A stretch of DNA of 13,613 bases from Spirochaetota bacterium (GTDB taxonomy: Bacteria > Spirochaetota > UBA12135 > COTS27 > JAFLEE01). Below the pieces are notes generated by a model that worked only from the letters and a program-made list of their open reading frames with translations, ran no database searches and had not been told where the DNA came from. Where the stretch lies: assembly GCA_017302015.1 (NCBI GenBank), contig JAFLEE010000111.1:1-13613 (forward strand), read 5' to 3'. This document shows positions 1 through 8,198 of the stretch, in pieces. Positions within the stretch are counted from its first letter, which is position 1; the number at the start of each line of letters is the position of its first letter. The translations under genes were made by a program, and so were the position numbers.

Positions 1-2
1 CG

Positions 3-77
3 CCCGCGCGCGGCGCCCAGGATACGGCGCCCGGGCGCGCCGCGACGAACCGGGCTCCCGCAAGGAGCGATAAGTGA
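3..77 (+). CDS. Possible C-terminal tail of an upstream gene (partial)
   Basis: A plus-strand frame is open from the window edge and ends at TGA 75-77, overlapping the next gene's GTG start by four bases (GTGA). The 24 visible residues are Ala/Arg/Pro rich and carry no recognisable motif. A second frame, ending at TAA 71-73, is also open from the edge, so composition does not settle which frame is real. The call rests mainly on the close spacing typical of an operon. Confidence 0.3.
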   Translation, partial: PARGAQDTAPGRAATNRAPARSDK

Positions 78-832
78 TCCGCTTGCGGCGTTCCATCCTC
101 CTTCTGGCCATCCCCGCGGCCCTCGTCCTCGCCGGTTGCGATCAGGCGACCTTTGGCAAGGGCCTGCCGAAGGTCAAGAGCGTTCTCATCGTCTCCATGC
201 GGCTGCAGAACGGTTCGCTCCAAGACGAAGAGCCCGTCAAATACCCGAGCATCCATTTCATCGGCGACGCCTTCCGGACCAATTTCATCAGCGAATGGAA
301 CGAGAAGTTCGGCGATCGACTGGCGCTGCGTAGCCCGACCAACGACGACGAGAAGCTCCTCTTTCCCCGGCCCGCGGTCGGGGCGGCCGAAAGCACGCGC
401 AACGCCTCCGGCGAGGCCCGCGTTCCGGCCGAAGAGCCCATCTGGATGCGCGATAACCTCGACCGGCGGCGCTACCCCACCATGGACGTCCTCCTCGATC
501 GCTACGGGTGCGACGCCTGGGCGACCCTGGAGGGGGAAGTCTCCCTGTGGCGCCAGACGCTCAAGGGCACCGCCAAAGTGTACGACCGTGGCGGGAATCT
601 GGTCTGGAAGCAGTCCTTCAAGGCGGTCTCCACCTACATCATCAAAGACGACGCCTCCCCCTACCTCTCCGATTTCGACCAGATCCTCGATACCCTGGAA
701 AAACAGCGGTCCCATAAGGGCGAGATCCTCCAAGTCGCCGGTGAACTCGGGCGCCAGGCCGTGCGGGAGATGCACAAGGCCTATGAACGGGTCGTGAAAC
801 GCCCGCTGCCCAAGGCCGCCGGCACCCGCTGA
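74..832 (+). CDS. Lipoprotein of unknown function
   Basis: This 252-residue protein has a clear lipoprotein signal. Basic residues MIRLRR are followed by a hydrophobic core and the lipobox LAGC, with the lipidated Cys at residue 22. Residue +2 is Asp, which in enterobacteria favours inner-membrane retention; whether that rule holds here is unknown. The GTG start is chosen because AAGGAG (62-67) lies six bases upstream and the signal peptide begins there. The segment around residues 144-181 (YGCDAWATLEGEVSLW, then a strand ending GGNLVWKQSF) has the rhythm of the CsgG/TolB-like alpha/beta lipoprotein fold, where a 'DA..xG.v' strand is followed by a '.G..vW' strand. That resemblance is inference. 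A charged helix (about 213-243) closes the protein. It is the first of three same-strand envelope genes. I cannot assign a function. Confidence 0.85.
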   Translation: MIRLRRSILLLAIPAALVLAGCDQATFGKGLPKVKSVLIVSMRLQNGSLQDEEPVKYPSIHFIGDAFRTNFISEWNEKFGDRLALRSPTNDDEKLLFPRPAVGAAESTRNASGEARVPAEEPIWMRDNLDRRRYPTMDVLLDRYGCDAWATLEGEVSLWRQTLKGTAKVYDRGGNLVWKQSFKAVSTYIIKDDASPYLSDFDQILDTLEKQRSHKGEILQVAGELGRQAVREMHKAYERVVKRPLPKAAGTR

Positions 833-886
833 CGAAACGCATTTTTTTATCTCGCCCTTCGTTTTTCCGGTCGATAATGAACCGGC

Positions 887-2233
887 ATGCGTCGTACCCA
901 AAAGATCGCCCTCTTTTCCGCCGTTTTGGCCCTCTTGGCCATCCCGGCACCGGCACGAAAGTCCCATCCGGTCCTCGAACCCTCGGAGCGGCTCGGGGCG
1001 GGCGGCACGGTCGCCGTCTATAGCCGGCCGGAAGGGGCCGTGGTGTACATCGACGACCGCTACGTGGGGCGCACGCCCCTCGAGGTGACCGTCGCCCGCG
1101 GCCAGCACCGCCTGCACCTCGCCCTCTTCGGGTACAAGAGCGTGACGGAAGAGTTCAATAACGGGCAGACGGGCCGTCTCGCGTTCTCGCCCAACCTGTT
1201 CCCCATGCCCTCCGAAGTGCGCTTGGCCCTCGGCGGCGCGGAAGACTTCACCAACGCCTCCATCCAAGATCTCCAGGGGGACGGGAATTTCGGCCCCGAG
1301 AGTTTCGAACGTCTCGGCCCCGGGCTCTTTAAGGTCATCCTCAAGCCCGGGAATTGGCGGGTGAACATCTTCGCGGCGGGGAAAAAACCCGGTTCGCTGG
1401 AGTTCACCCTCTCCGGCGGTGAGGTGAAGGAATTGAGCCTTCCCCTGGCTTCGTCGATCAAAAAATGGACGGAAGTGGACTCGATCGCCAGCGCCGGCGC
1501 GGGCGACGGACAACTCACCCTGCCCCACGGCATCGCTTCTTCGGGGAACCAATTGGTCGTCGCCGATAGCGGCAACGCCCGCCTCGCGGTTTGGACGATG
1601 GACGGGAAATGGGTCCAGGCCGTGAAATTCGAGGGCGAACAGGCTTTCGCCTTCCCGGTGGGCGTGGCGTTCGCCCCCACTCCCGTAGTTTCTGACCAAC
1701 GGAAGAACCGCCTGACCTTCCTCAACCCCGACTTCTCCTTCGACAGCGTCACGAGCCCCAACGAGCCCTACCGCGTGCCTATGGGGATCGCCGGCCGGGT
1801 GGGCAAGATCGCCCTGGCCGACAGCGAAAACCAGGCGATCCGCATCCTCCAGGACGAGAATCTGAGCGCTTCCTTCAGCAACCTCGGCCTGCAGAACCCC
1901 GGCGACGTGAAGTGGACCGACGAGAATCGGCTCCTCATCAGCGATTGGGGAAACCAGCGCCTCGTGCTCGCTTCGCCGGAAGGGGCCCTGGTCTCCGAAC
2001 GGAAACTCGAGTTCAACCCCGGCCAAGTCGGACTGGACGCGGCGGGAAACGTGTATGTCCCCAATGGTCCGGGGCATGAGATCCAGGTCTTCGATCCCGT
2101 GCTCGCGCCCAAGGCCGTCATCTCCCTCAAGGGGGCGCCCTATCCCGCCGCCGTTTTGTGGGTGGCTGGTCGCCTCTTCGTCACCGCCCGGGACGCCGGG
2201 AAGGTCCTCATCCTCGAGGAACGCGCTCAGTAA
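887..2233 (+). CDS. Secreted PEGA-domain / six-bladed NHL-type beta-propeller protein
   Basis: The protein has 448 residues. An N-terminal signal peptide (MRRTQK, a hydrophobic stretch, then APA at about 21-23) suggests export. Residues 42-88 are a PEGA domain: VYSRPEGAVVYIDDRYVGRTPLEV, with the family's Pro-Glu-Gly-Ala at 48-51. A middle beta-rich region (about 110-188) follows. Residues 200-445 hold six repeats resembling NHL blades, at about 207-243, 256-282, 298-322, 334-369, 381-404 and 421-445. The clearest are LPHGIASSGNQLVVADSGN and LLISDWGNQRLVLASPEG. Six repeats would close one propeller. Such domains are generally used for binding at the cell surface or in the periplasm; no catalytic motif is visible. 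ATG 887 is the only start that keeps the signal peptide. The upstream SD is weak. A 54-base gap separates it from the lipoprotein gene and nine bases from the next gene. Confidence 0.88.
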   Translation: MRRTQKIALFSAVLALLAIPAPARKSHPVLEPSERLGAGGTVAVYSRPEGAVVYIDDRYVGRTPLEVTVARGQHRLHLALFGYKSVTEEFNNGQTGRLAFSPNLFPMPSEVRLALGGAEDFTNASIQDLQGDGNFGPESFERLGPGLFKVILKPGNWRVNIFAAGKKPGSLEFTLSGGEVKELSLPLASSIKKWTEVDSIASAGAGDGQLTLPHGIASSGNQLVVADSGNARLAVWTMDGKWVQAVKFEGEQAFAFPVGVAFAPTPVVSDQRKNRLTFLNPDFSFDSVTSPNEPYRVPMGIAGRVGKIALADSENQAIRILQDENLSASFSNLGLQNPGDVKWTDENRLLISDWGNQRLVLASPEGALVSERKLEFNPGQVGLDAAGNVYVPNGPGHEIQVFDPVLAPKAVISLKGAPYPAAVLWVAGRLFVTARDAGKVLILEERAQ

Positions 2234-2242
2234 GCTCCCCCG

Positions 2243-3292
2243 ATGGACCACGCCCCGATCCGTCGGTTCCTTCATTGGCGGTTCCTGGGGAACGCCCTCG
2301 CCTGCCTCGCGGCGCTTCTGGCGCCGGTCTGGGGCGCGTGGCTTGAGAGCGCCACGCCCCTCATCGGGCCGGCCCTGCTCCAGGCCCGCGCCACGAACCG
2401 GCAGGTGATCCTGCGGGTGCGCACCGGGGAGGCCAGCGCGAGGACCGTGGCTTTTTTCATGCGGCGCGACGCCCCGTTTTCCGAGATGAGCGACCTCACC
2501 AACGCGTTCCTGGTGGACCGCGTGCGCACCTCCGGCGGGAGCACCACCTTCATCCCCGACGAGAACGGGACCTATTACGCCGCCGCCCTCATCTATGCCA
2601 GCGCCGACGCATCGCGCCAGACCTACCATCTCCTGATCTCGGGCGAGGCCGTCGAGGTGGATTGGGTCCCGCCCAAAATGCCGCTCATCCCCTTCGTGGC
2701 TCCCCAGCCGATCCCGGTGGAAACGCCCCGGGAAACCAACGTCGCCCCGGCCAAGCTCGCCGAGACGAACCAGAAGCCGGCCGCGGCGCCCTCCGTGAAC
2801 GTCGCGGTCCAATGGCCCACCAACCTATTCCTTCCGTTCCTGGCCGCGATGAACCCGCCCCAGGTCCCGAACGACAAGCAGAACCTCTCGGCCAAGGAAT
2901 TCCTCGCCGCGCTCACCAATCTGCTGGCGGAGCGGAAGGCCGCCGAGGCGCCCCGCCCCTTGCGCGACCGCTATTTCAACCAGGATCCGGATCCGGCGGA
3001 TCTGGAGGAACTCTCCACCTGTTCGCGGGAACTGCGCGACCTCTACGGCGCCCTGGCCCGCCACCGCCGCGAAGCCCTGCCGGTGACCGAGGCCGAGGTC
3101 TATCCCCTGCTCCTCACCTACGCCAACGCGGTGGTGCGTTTGGAGCAATGCCTGGTGCGCATCATGCAGCGGGGCATCAAGCTCCAGGAGGCCGAGCGTC
3201 TCCAGGGGGATTTCGCCGATGTCAACCGGGAACTCTTGGAACTCTGGCGGCGCCTGGATGCGCGGCTCAAGGAAGGCGTGCTGGGGAACTAG
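2243..3292 (+). CDS. Unrecognised exported or anchored protein with Pro-rich linker
   Basis: I do not recognise this 349-residue protein. Residues 15-33 are hydrophobic after a basic N-terminus, which looks like a signal peptide or membrane anchor. Residues about 36-140 are mixed alpha/beta and may form a small globular domain (IGPALLQARATNRQVILRV, later FIPDENGTYYAAALIYAS). A Pro/Ala/Asn-rich linker spans about 142-210. Residues about 215-345 are strongly helical and charged, suggesting a coiled-coil or helical bundle. The start lies nine bases after the preceding stop, so co-transcription with the propeller gene is likely. No clear Shine-Dalgarno is visible. Its TAG stop (3290-3292) overlaps the stop of the convergent permease gene. 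A scaffold or partner for the upstream propeller protein is conceivable, but that is only an inference from position. Confidence 0.8.
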   Translation: MDHAPIRRFLHWRFLGNALACLAALLAPVWGAWLESATPLIGPALLQARATNRQVILRVRTGEASARTVAFFMRRDAPFSEMSDLTNAFLVDRVRTSGGSTTFIPDENGTYYAAALIYASADASRQTYHLLISGEAVEVDWVPPKMPLIPFVAPQPIPVETPRETNVAPAKLAETNQKPAAAPSVNVAVQWPTNLFLPFLAAMNPPQVPNDKQNLSAKEFLAALTNLLAERKAAEAPRPLRDRYFNQDPDPADLEELSTCSRELRDLYGALARHRREALPVTEAEVYPLLLTYANAVVRLEQCLVRIMQRGIKLQEAERLQGDFADVNRELLELWRRLDARLKEGVLGN

Positions 3293-4407
3293 ACCCTCAG
3301 GAAGCGCCTCAGGGCCACGCCGATCGACATGAAGCCGATGGCCCCGAACCAGCCGGCCATCCAGGTGGGGAGCGCGCCCCATTTGCCCAGGCTCTGGCCC
3401 ACTTGGTTGAAGATGTAGTAGAGGAAGGTGGCCAGAAGGACCAGCAGGAACGAGAGCACCAGGGTGCTTCGCCGTGAGAAGGTCGAGAGGGGCACCCCGA
3501 AGAACAGGATGACGAAGGCGATGTAGGGCATGGCGGTCTTCGCGTAGTAGATCGTGTACCAGGCGCGGAAATCGCCGCCGATGATCTCGTACTTTTTCGC
3601 GATGCGAAGGGCGTCGCGGGCGGCGAGCAGGTCTTCCCGCTCGTAGGTCTCCTCGAAGTGGAAGGGGGTCTCTTCGAGGTCGAGTTTCATCGTCTCGTGG
3701 GCGCTGGTGCGCATGTTATTCGTGTCGCCGCCGGAGAATTGGCGTTCCACCACGCCCTGGGCGGTCCAGCCCGCGGGCTCCCCCCAGCGGATATATTGGG
3801 CGCTGACGAGGCGGCTGAAGTTCATTTTGCGGTCGAGGTAAAGGATATGGGTGTCCTGCAGCACCGCGTTTGTTTGGTGGTAGAGGCGGATGAAATAGAT
3901 CTTATTGTTCGCGCCGAAGACGGTGAGGTTCTCCCGGACCCGGGGCCCCTCGAACTCCTTGCGGGAGGGGTCCCGCAGGTTCTGCAGCAGGGCGCGGAAT
4001 TTCTGGTTGGGGGTGTAGAAGATCTCCTTGTCGAAGACGAGGAAGGCGGTGGAGAGGAGGAAGACGAAGAGGTAGACCGGGATGAGGATGCGGTCGAGGG
4101 GCACGCCGGCGTTGTAGACGGCGATGAGCTCGTTCTCGGCGTTCATCTTTCCCAGCACGAACACGATCGCGTAGAGGGCGGAGAGGGGATAGGTGTAGGT
4201 GAGCCAGAAGGGCAGGCGGTAGCCGAAATAGAGGAAAAGGTTGAGCGTCGAGGTGCGGTCGGAGACCTGGAGCAGCCACGCCAATTCCTGGGACATGGAC
4301 ACGATGATGAACATGAGGCTGAAGAACCCCACCGACCCGAGGAAGGCCTTGAGGAAGCTGGTGAACAGGTAGCGTTCCAGCGTCATGCCGCGGCGGATCC
4401 AATTCAT
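3289..4407 (-). CDS. lptG: LptF/LptG-family LPS-export permease (YjgP/YjgQ)
   Basis: This 372-residue inner-membrane protein matches the usual length and plan of the LptF/LptG permeases, which with the ATPase LptB extract lipopolysaccharide from the inner membrane and pass it to the LptC-A-D bridge. There are three N-terminal membrane segments (about 18-40, 62-86, 105-126), a periplasmic domain of about 127-285, and three C-terminal segments (about 291-309, 316-335, 347-366). After segment 2 lies the family motif NAENELIAVYNAGVPLDRI (89-107), the cytoplasmic coupling region that contacts LptB. LptF and LptG are paralogues and I cannot separate them with certainty; the symbol is a best guess. 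No second permease gene is adjacent, so its partner must lie elsewhere. ATG 4407 overlaps the lon stop as ATGA, which implies translational coupling. An in-frame ATG at residue 8 is an alternative start. Confidence 0.9.
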   Translation of the reverse strand: MNWIRRGMTLERYLFTSFLKAFLGSVGFFSLMFIIVSMSQELAWLLQVSDRTSTLNLFLYFGYRLPFWLTYTYPLSALYAIVFVLGKMNAENELIAVYNAGVPLDRILIPVYLFVFLLSTAFLVFDKEIFYTPNQKFRALLQNLRDPSRKEFEGPRVRENLTVFGANNKIYFIRLYHQTNAVLQDTHILYLDRKMNFSRLVSAQYIRWGEPAGWTAQGVVERQFSGGDTNNMRTSAHETMKLDLEETPFHFEETYEREDLLAARDALRIAKKYEIIGGDFRAWYTIYYAKTAMPYIAFVILFFGVPLSTFSRRSTLVLSFLLVLLATFLYYIFNQVGQSLGKWGALPTWMAGWFGAIGFMSIGVALRRFLRV

Positions 4408-6854
4408 GGTCGCGAGTGGGCCGGTTTCTTCGCCCGGGCGGGGGCGGGTTTGCGGAGCTTGGGGAAGGCGTGGGCGAGTACCTGCTCGAAGCGCTTGACG
4501 AAGCTCACCTTGAGCCCGCGGCGAACGGTGGCGGGGAGTTCCTCGTAGTCACGGCGATTCTCCTCGGGCAAGAGCACGCGCTTTTTGAGGGCCCGCTTGG
4601 CGGCCACCAATTTTTCGCGCACGCCGCCGATGGGGAGCACGTAGCCGGAGGCGGTGAGTTCGCCGGTCATGGCCAAGTCGTGGGGGACGGGCCGCCCGAG
4701 GGCGAGGGAAAAGAGGGAGAGGGCCAGGGTGATGCCCGCGGAGGGCCCGTCTTTGGGGGTCGCGCCGGCGGGGATGTGCAGGTGCACTTGGGCGTCGACG
4801 AAGAAGCCGGGGGCGATGCCCCAGGCGGGGGCGATGGCCGAGACGTAGCTCCAGGCGATCTGGGCCGATTCTTCCATCACCTTGCCGAGTTGGCCGGTGA
4901 TCTTGAGGGAGCCCTTTCCGGCGGCCTCCCGCACCAGCAGGGATTCGATGTAGAGGGTGGAGCCCCCCAGGGACGTCCAGGCGAGGCCGGTGACGATGCC
5001 CGGGACGATGGTGTCGTAGGGGGAATCCTCGGTGAAACGCAGGGGACCGAGGTATTTCCGCAGGTTCTCCCGGGTGACGGTGAGGAGCGCGGCCTTGCCC
5101 GAGGCCTTCTCCCTGGCGACCTTGCGGCAGAGTTTGCGCATCTGCTGCTCGAGGCTGCGCACCCCGGATTCCCGGGCGTAGTGGCGGATGATGCTCTCCA
5201 GGGCGCCGTCTTCGATCTGGAGGTCGCTGGCTTCGAGGCCGTGGGCGGCGAGGGCCTTGGGGATGACGAAGCGCCGGGCGATCTGCACCTTCTCCTCGAG
5301 GATGTAGCCGGAGAGGGGGATGACCTCCATCCGGTCGAGCAGCGGCGGGGGGATGGTGTCGGCCGTATTGGCCGTGCAGATGAAGAGCACCCGGGAGAGG
5401 TCGAAACGGAGGTCGAGATAATGGTCGAGGAAGGCGTGGTTCTGCTCGGGATCGAGCACTTCGAGGAGCGCGGAGGCGGGGTCGCCCTGGTGGCTGATGC
5501 CGAGCTTGTCGATCTCGTCGAGCATGAGCACAGGGTTCGCGGTCTCGCACGATTTCAGGGCCTGCACGATCTTGCCGGGCATGGCGCCGATATAGGTGCG
5601 CCGGTGGCCCTTGATCTCGGCCTCGTCGCGCATCCCGCCCAGGGAGAAATTATAGAACTTGCGCCCGAGGGCGTGGGCGATGGATTTTCCCAGGCTCGTC
5701 TTGCCCACGCCGGGGGGGCCGACGAAGCAGAGGATGGAGCCGCCCACGCTCTTCTTGAGCTTCTGGACCGCCACGAACTCGAGGATGCGGTCCTTCACCT
5801 CTTGGATGCCGTAATGGTCCTGGTGGAGCGTCTTCATGACGCGGGCGAGGTCGAGCTGGTCCTCCGTGAAGACGCCCCAGGGGAGCGAGATGATCCACTG
5901 GAGGTAATTGCGCAGCACCCCGTATTCGGCGCTGCGCTCGTCGTAGAGCTTGAGCTTCTCGAGCTCCTCGCCCACCACCTTCTGGGCCTCGGGGGAGAGT
6001 TTGAGCGTGGCGACCTTCTCGCGGATCTTGTCGAGGTCGGCGCTCTTCTCGTCCTTCTCGAGGCCGAGTTCCTTCTTGATGATCTTGAGCTGCTCGTTGA
6101 GGAAGAAGTCGCGCTGCTGCTTGCTCGCCTTCTCCTCGATCTGCTTGTTGATGCGCTCCTTGACCAGGTTGACCTCGACCTCGCGGTGGACGAAGTGGAG
6201 CACCTTCTGGATGCGCTCGAGGGGCTCGAGGGTCTCGAGCACGTTCTGGAGTTCCTCGGTGGTGATGGTGGAGAGCATGCTCGCCACCATGTCGGTGAGC
6301 TGGCCCGGGGCGTTGGAGCCGAAACGGGAGATGAAGAGCTTCATCTCCTCGCTGAAGACGGCGTTGAGCTTGATGAGCTCCTTGATCTTGGAGATGAGGG
6401 CCTGGATGAGCGCCTTGACCTGGGGGTCGTTCACGTCGACGGCCTCGGCGTGGTAGACCACCCGCCCGATGAGGTGGGGCTCGTTGCTGACGATCTCGGC
6501 CACCGTGATGCGCCGCTGGACGTTGACGAGCATGTGGAAGCCGCCGTCGGGCGTGGGGCCCATCTTGAGCACCCGCCCGGCGCACCCGATGGGGCGTAGA
6601 TCGCCCACTGTCAATTCGCTCTGGTAGGATCCGTCGTTCCCGTGGGCGGCGATGAAGCCCGGGGTGAGTTCGATGAGGGCGACCCACTGGTTCTTCTTCT
6701 GGGCGATGAACTCCAGGGCCTCGGGCTTGGGGGCCTGGGCGAAGACGAGGGGGGCCACCATGCCCGGGAAAACGGGCCGTTCGCTGGTGGGGAACAGGAC
6801 GAGTTCGTCGGGGGGGACTTCGTCGGCGAGGATGATGGGATGGGGCGTTTCCAT
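4404..6854 (-). CDS. lon: ATP-dependent Lon protease
   Basis: Lon is a soluble cytoplasmic hexamer that unfolds and degrades damaged and regulatory proteins. At 816 residues this is a full-length LonA. The N-terminal substrate-binding domain (about 15-215) opens with VFPGMVAPL, and a coiled linker follows (about 225-305). The AAA+ domain carries Walker [10 protein letters not shown] (379-387), Walker B VLMLDEID with Asp446/Glu447, and the arginine-rich sensor region further on. The protease domain has the catalytic dyad Ser705 (KDGPSAG) and Lys748 (GGVREK), 43 residues apart as in E. coli Lon (Ser679/Lys722). The last 20 residues are a basic Pro/Ala/Lys tail. ATG 6854 starts just ahead of the conserved N-terminal domain, but no good SD is close: GGAGAGG is 15 bases away. 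No heat-shock promoter element is evident. It precedes the LptG-like gene with a four-base overlap. Confidence 0.97.
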   Translation of the reverse strand: METPHPIILADEVPPDELVLFPTSERPVFPGMVAPLVFAQAPKPEALEFIAQKKNQWVALIELTPGFIAAHGNDGSYQSELTVGDLRPIGCAGRVLKMGPTPDGGFHMLVNVQRRITVAEIVSNEPHLIGRVVYHAEAVDVNDPQVKALIQALISKIKELIKLNAVFSEEMKLFISRFGSNAPGQLTDMVASMLSTITTEELQNVLETLEPLERIQKVLHFVHREVEVNLVKERINKQIEEKASKQQRDFFLNEQLKIIKKELGLEKDEKSADLDKIREKVATLKLSPEAQKVVGEELEKLKLYDERSAEYGVLRNYLQWIISLPWGVFTEDQLDLARVMKTLHQDHYGIQEVKDRILEFVAVQKLKKSVGGSILCFVGPPGVGKTSLGKSIAHALGRKFYNFSLGGMRDEAEIKGHRRTYIGAMPGKIVQALKSCETANPVLMLDEIDKLGISHQGDPASALLEVLDPEQNHAFLDHYLDLRFDLSRVLFICTANTADTIPPPLLDRMEVIPLSGYILEEKVQIARRFVIPKALAAHGLEASDLQIEDGALESIIRHYARESGVRSLEQQMRKLCRKVAREKASGKAALLTVTRENLRKYLGPLRFTEDSPYDTIVPGIVTGLAWTSLGGSTLYIESLLVREAAGKGSLKITGQLGKVMEESAQIAWSYVSAIAPAWGIAPGFFVDAQVHLHIPAGATPKDGPSAGITLALSLFSLALGRPVPHDLAMTGELTASGYVLPIGGVREKLVAAKRALKKRVLLPEENRRDYEELPATVRRGLKVSFVKRFEQVLAHAFPKLRKPAPARAKKPAHSRP

Positions 6855-6966
6855 GGGGTTAAGTTAATGCCTCTCCGGGGAAGCGTCCACGGGCTTTCCG
6901 CGGCCTTGGATCATGCCATGGCCGGCGGCGGGCCCGAACCATGCCCCCCGGCCCGATCTCGCCCGG
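6855..6966. other. Intergenic gap between lon and the aminotransferase gene
   Basis: These 112 bases separate two minus-strand genes and should hold the lon promoter and any terminator of the aminotransferase gene. I see GC-rich short palindromes but no stem followed by a T tract, and no convincing -10/-35 pair, so neither element can be placed. Confidence 0.4.
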
Positions 6967-8049
6967 TCAGCCGGAGACCACCCCGGGATTCTTCTTCAGG
7001 TAACCCTCGAGGCGCTCCAGGCCCTCGAGGATCTTGGAGACCTCCAGGGCGTAACTGAAGCGCACCCGGTCGGGGGCCCCGAACCAGGCCCCGTCGTAGG
7101 TGATCATGTTGTGCTTATAGTAGAGCTCGTTCACGACGCGGGTGGAATCCTTCATCTTCGGGAAGACGTAGAAGGCCCCCTCGGGCTTCCAGAGGTCGAG
7201 GCCGAGGGCCTTCATGCCGTCGTAGATCGTGTCGCGGCGCTCCCGCCAGACGGCGACCTGCTTGTTGATCTCGTCCATCGGCACGCAGGTGGCGGTGTAG
7301 GCCATCTCTTGGCCCAGGATATTGGTGTTCATCGAGGTGTGGTTCTTCATCTCCACCACCATGTCGATGAAATCGCTCTGGCGGCCGTAGAGGTAGCCGA
7401 CGCGGTAGCCGCACATGGCGTAGGTCTTGGAGAACGAATTGATCGTGATCACCCGCTCGCCCTGGATGAGGTAATTGTCGCGGTCGTAGATCAGGTCTTT
7501 GTAGACCTCGTCGCTGATCACCCAGAGGTTCTTCTCCTGGGTGAGGCGCTCGATCTCCTTGAGCACCGGGATGTCCTGGACCGCCCCGGTCGGGTTGGAT
7601 GGCGAGTTGATGAGCACCACGTCGGCCTTCTTCATCTGCTCGAGGAAATGGTCGAGGTCGATCTTGCCGTCTTTCAGGTCGTAGTACTCCACCCCCATGG
7701 GCGCGAACTCGACGTTGAACGGGTAGGAGTAATAGTAGGGGCGGGGGATGAGGCAGCGCTTGGCGCCGTGGAAACGGGCCAGCACGCGCAGCGAAAGGTC
7801 GAGGGCCTCGCTGGCGCCGTTGGTGATGACGAATTGCTCGGGGCTCGCGTGGGGGTACTGCTTGGAGAGCGCTTCGCGCAGGTTCTCCTGCCCCTGGGTG
7901 AGGCCGTACTTGAAGGCGCTATAGTGGGGGAGGATATCGAAGACGGCGCGGGGGGGCGGCAGGTCGGGCTGGCCGGAGCCGAAGGAGATGAGCCCGTCGC
8001 CGGTGCGGCCGACGAAGAAGCGGGCGGAGGTGATGACGGGTTGGCTCAC
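6967..8049 (-). CDS. PLP-dependent class I/II aminotransferase (AspC-like)
   Basis: This is a fold-type I aminotransferase of 360 residues that moves an amino group between an amino acid and a 2-oxo acid in the cytoplasm. The Schiff-base lysine is Lys208 in SFSKTYAMCGYRVGY. Other cofactor contacts are the TNGAS loop (77-81), Asn152 in NSPSNPTG, Asp180 in ISDEVY, and Tyr183. Arg330 (RVRFSYA) should bind the substrate alpha-carboxylate. The substrate is probably aspartate, an aromatic amino acid or a related compound; the sequence does not fix which. GTG 8049 is chosen over an upstream ATG at 8151 because GGAAGGAA lies six bases before it and family similarity begins only after it. The extra 34 codons would be Pro/Arg-rich leader and would run through the promoter. 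It is divergent from gatA. Confidence 0.92.
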   Translation of the reverse strand: MSQPVITSARFFVGRTGDGLISFGSGQPDLPPPRAVFDILPHYSAFKYGLTQGQENLREALSKQYPHASPEQFVITNGASEALDLSLRVLARFHGAKRCLIPRPYYYSYPFNVEFAPMGVEYYDLKDGKIDLDHFLEQMKKADVVLINSPSNPTGAVQDIPVLKEIERLTQEKNLWVISDEVYKDLIYDRDNYLIQGERVITINSFSKTYAMCGYRVGYLYGRQSDFIDMVVEMKNHTSMNTNILGQEMAYTATCVPMDEINKQVAVWRERRDTIYDGMKALGLDLWKPEGAFYVFPKMKDSTRVVNELYYKHNMITYDGAWFGAPDRVRFSYALEVSKILEGLERLEGYLKKNPGVVSG

Positions 8050-8055
8050 GGGGGG

Positions 8056-8063
8056 TTCCTTCC
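8056..8063 (-). promoter_or_regulatory. Strong ribosome binding site fixing the GTG start of the aminotransferase
   Basis: On the minus strand this reads GGAAGGAA, followed by six C residues and then GTG at 8049. It decides the start against the longer frame that begins at ATG 8151. Confidence 0.8.
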
Positions 8064-8122
8064 AGGGGGCCGGGCCCGCAGGGGGCCGAGGCGTTTGCCG
8101 GGTTTGACCGGCACGGGGGGGA

Positions 8123-8151
8123 ATTATGGCCTTCCGGAAGGGGAATTTCAA
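8123..8151 (-). promoter_or_regulatory. Predicted sigma70-type promoter of the aminotransferase gene
   Basis: Read on the minus strand, TTGAAA (8151-8146) and CATAAT (8128-8123) are separated by exactly 17 bases. Each matches the -35 or -10 consensus at five of six positions. The start of transcription would be near 8116, giving a leader of about 65 bases before GTG 8049. The longer annotated-style start at 8151 would fall inside the -35 box. Confidence 0.6.
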
Positions 8152-8160
8152 TCGAAGGAG

Positions 8161-8175
8161 GATGTTATAATTTTT
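8161..8175 (+). promoter_or_regulatory. Predicted extended -10 promoter of gatAB
   Basis: The sequence GATGTTATAATTTTT contains a perfect TATAAT (8166-8171) preceded by TGT, an extended -10 (TGnTATAAT). No -35 match lies 16-18 bases upstream, which is typical for extended -10 promoters. Transcription would start near 8178, about 21 bases before the TTG codon of gatA. The same 15-base motif lies upstream of the DAHP synthase gene. Confidence 0.65.
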
Positions 8176-8198
8176 GGCATCCCCCCGCGGTTTTCCCC

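Noticed and set aside
842-848. T run after the lipoprotein gene as an intrinsic terminator
   Set aside because: I could not find a stable stem immediately upstream of the seven Ts.
873-878. GATAAT as a -10 box for the PEGA/propeller gene
   Set aside because: It lies only eight bases before the ATG, has no TG extension, and has no -35 at a sensible distance. It would need a leaderless transcript.
4416-6599. A 727-codon plus-strand open frame opposite lon
   Set aside because: It is the antisense shadow of a highly conserved lon. Its translation is Gly/Glu/Asp/Val/Leu/His-rich low-complexity sequence without domains, as expected where G/C-rich third positions suppress stops.
8063-8088. Direct repeat CAGGGGGCCG in the aminotransferase leader
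   Set aside because: It is a short G/C-only repeat of two copies in a GC-rich leader, with no third copy or known function.
8050-8151. N-terminal extension of the aminotransferase to ATG 8151
   Set aside because: The extension is Pro/Arg-rich, covers the predicted promoter, and lacks an SD. GTG 8049 has a strong SD.
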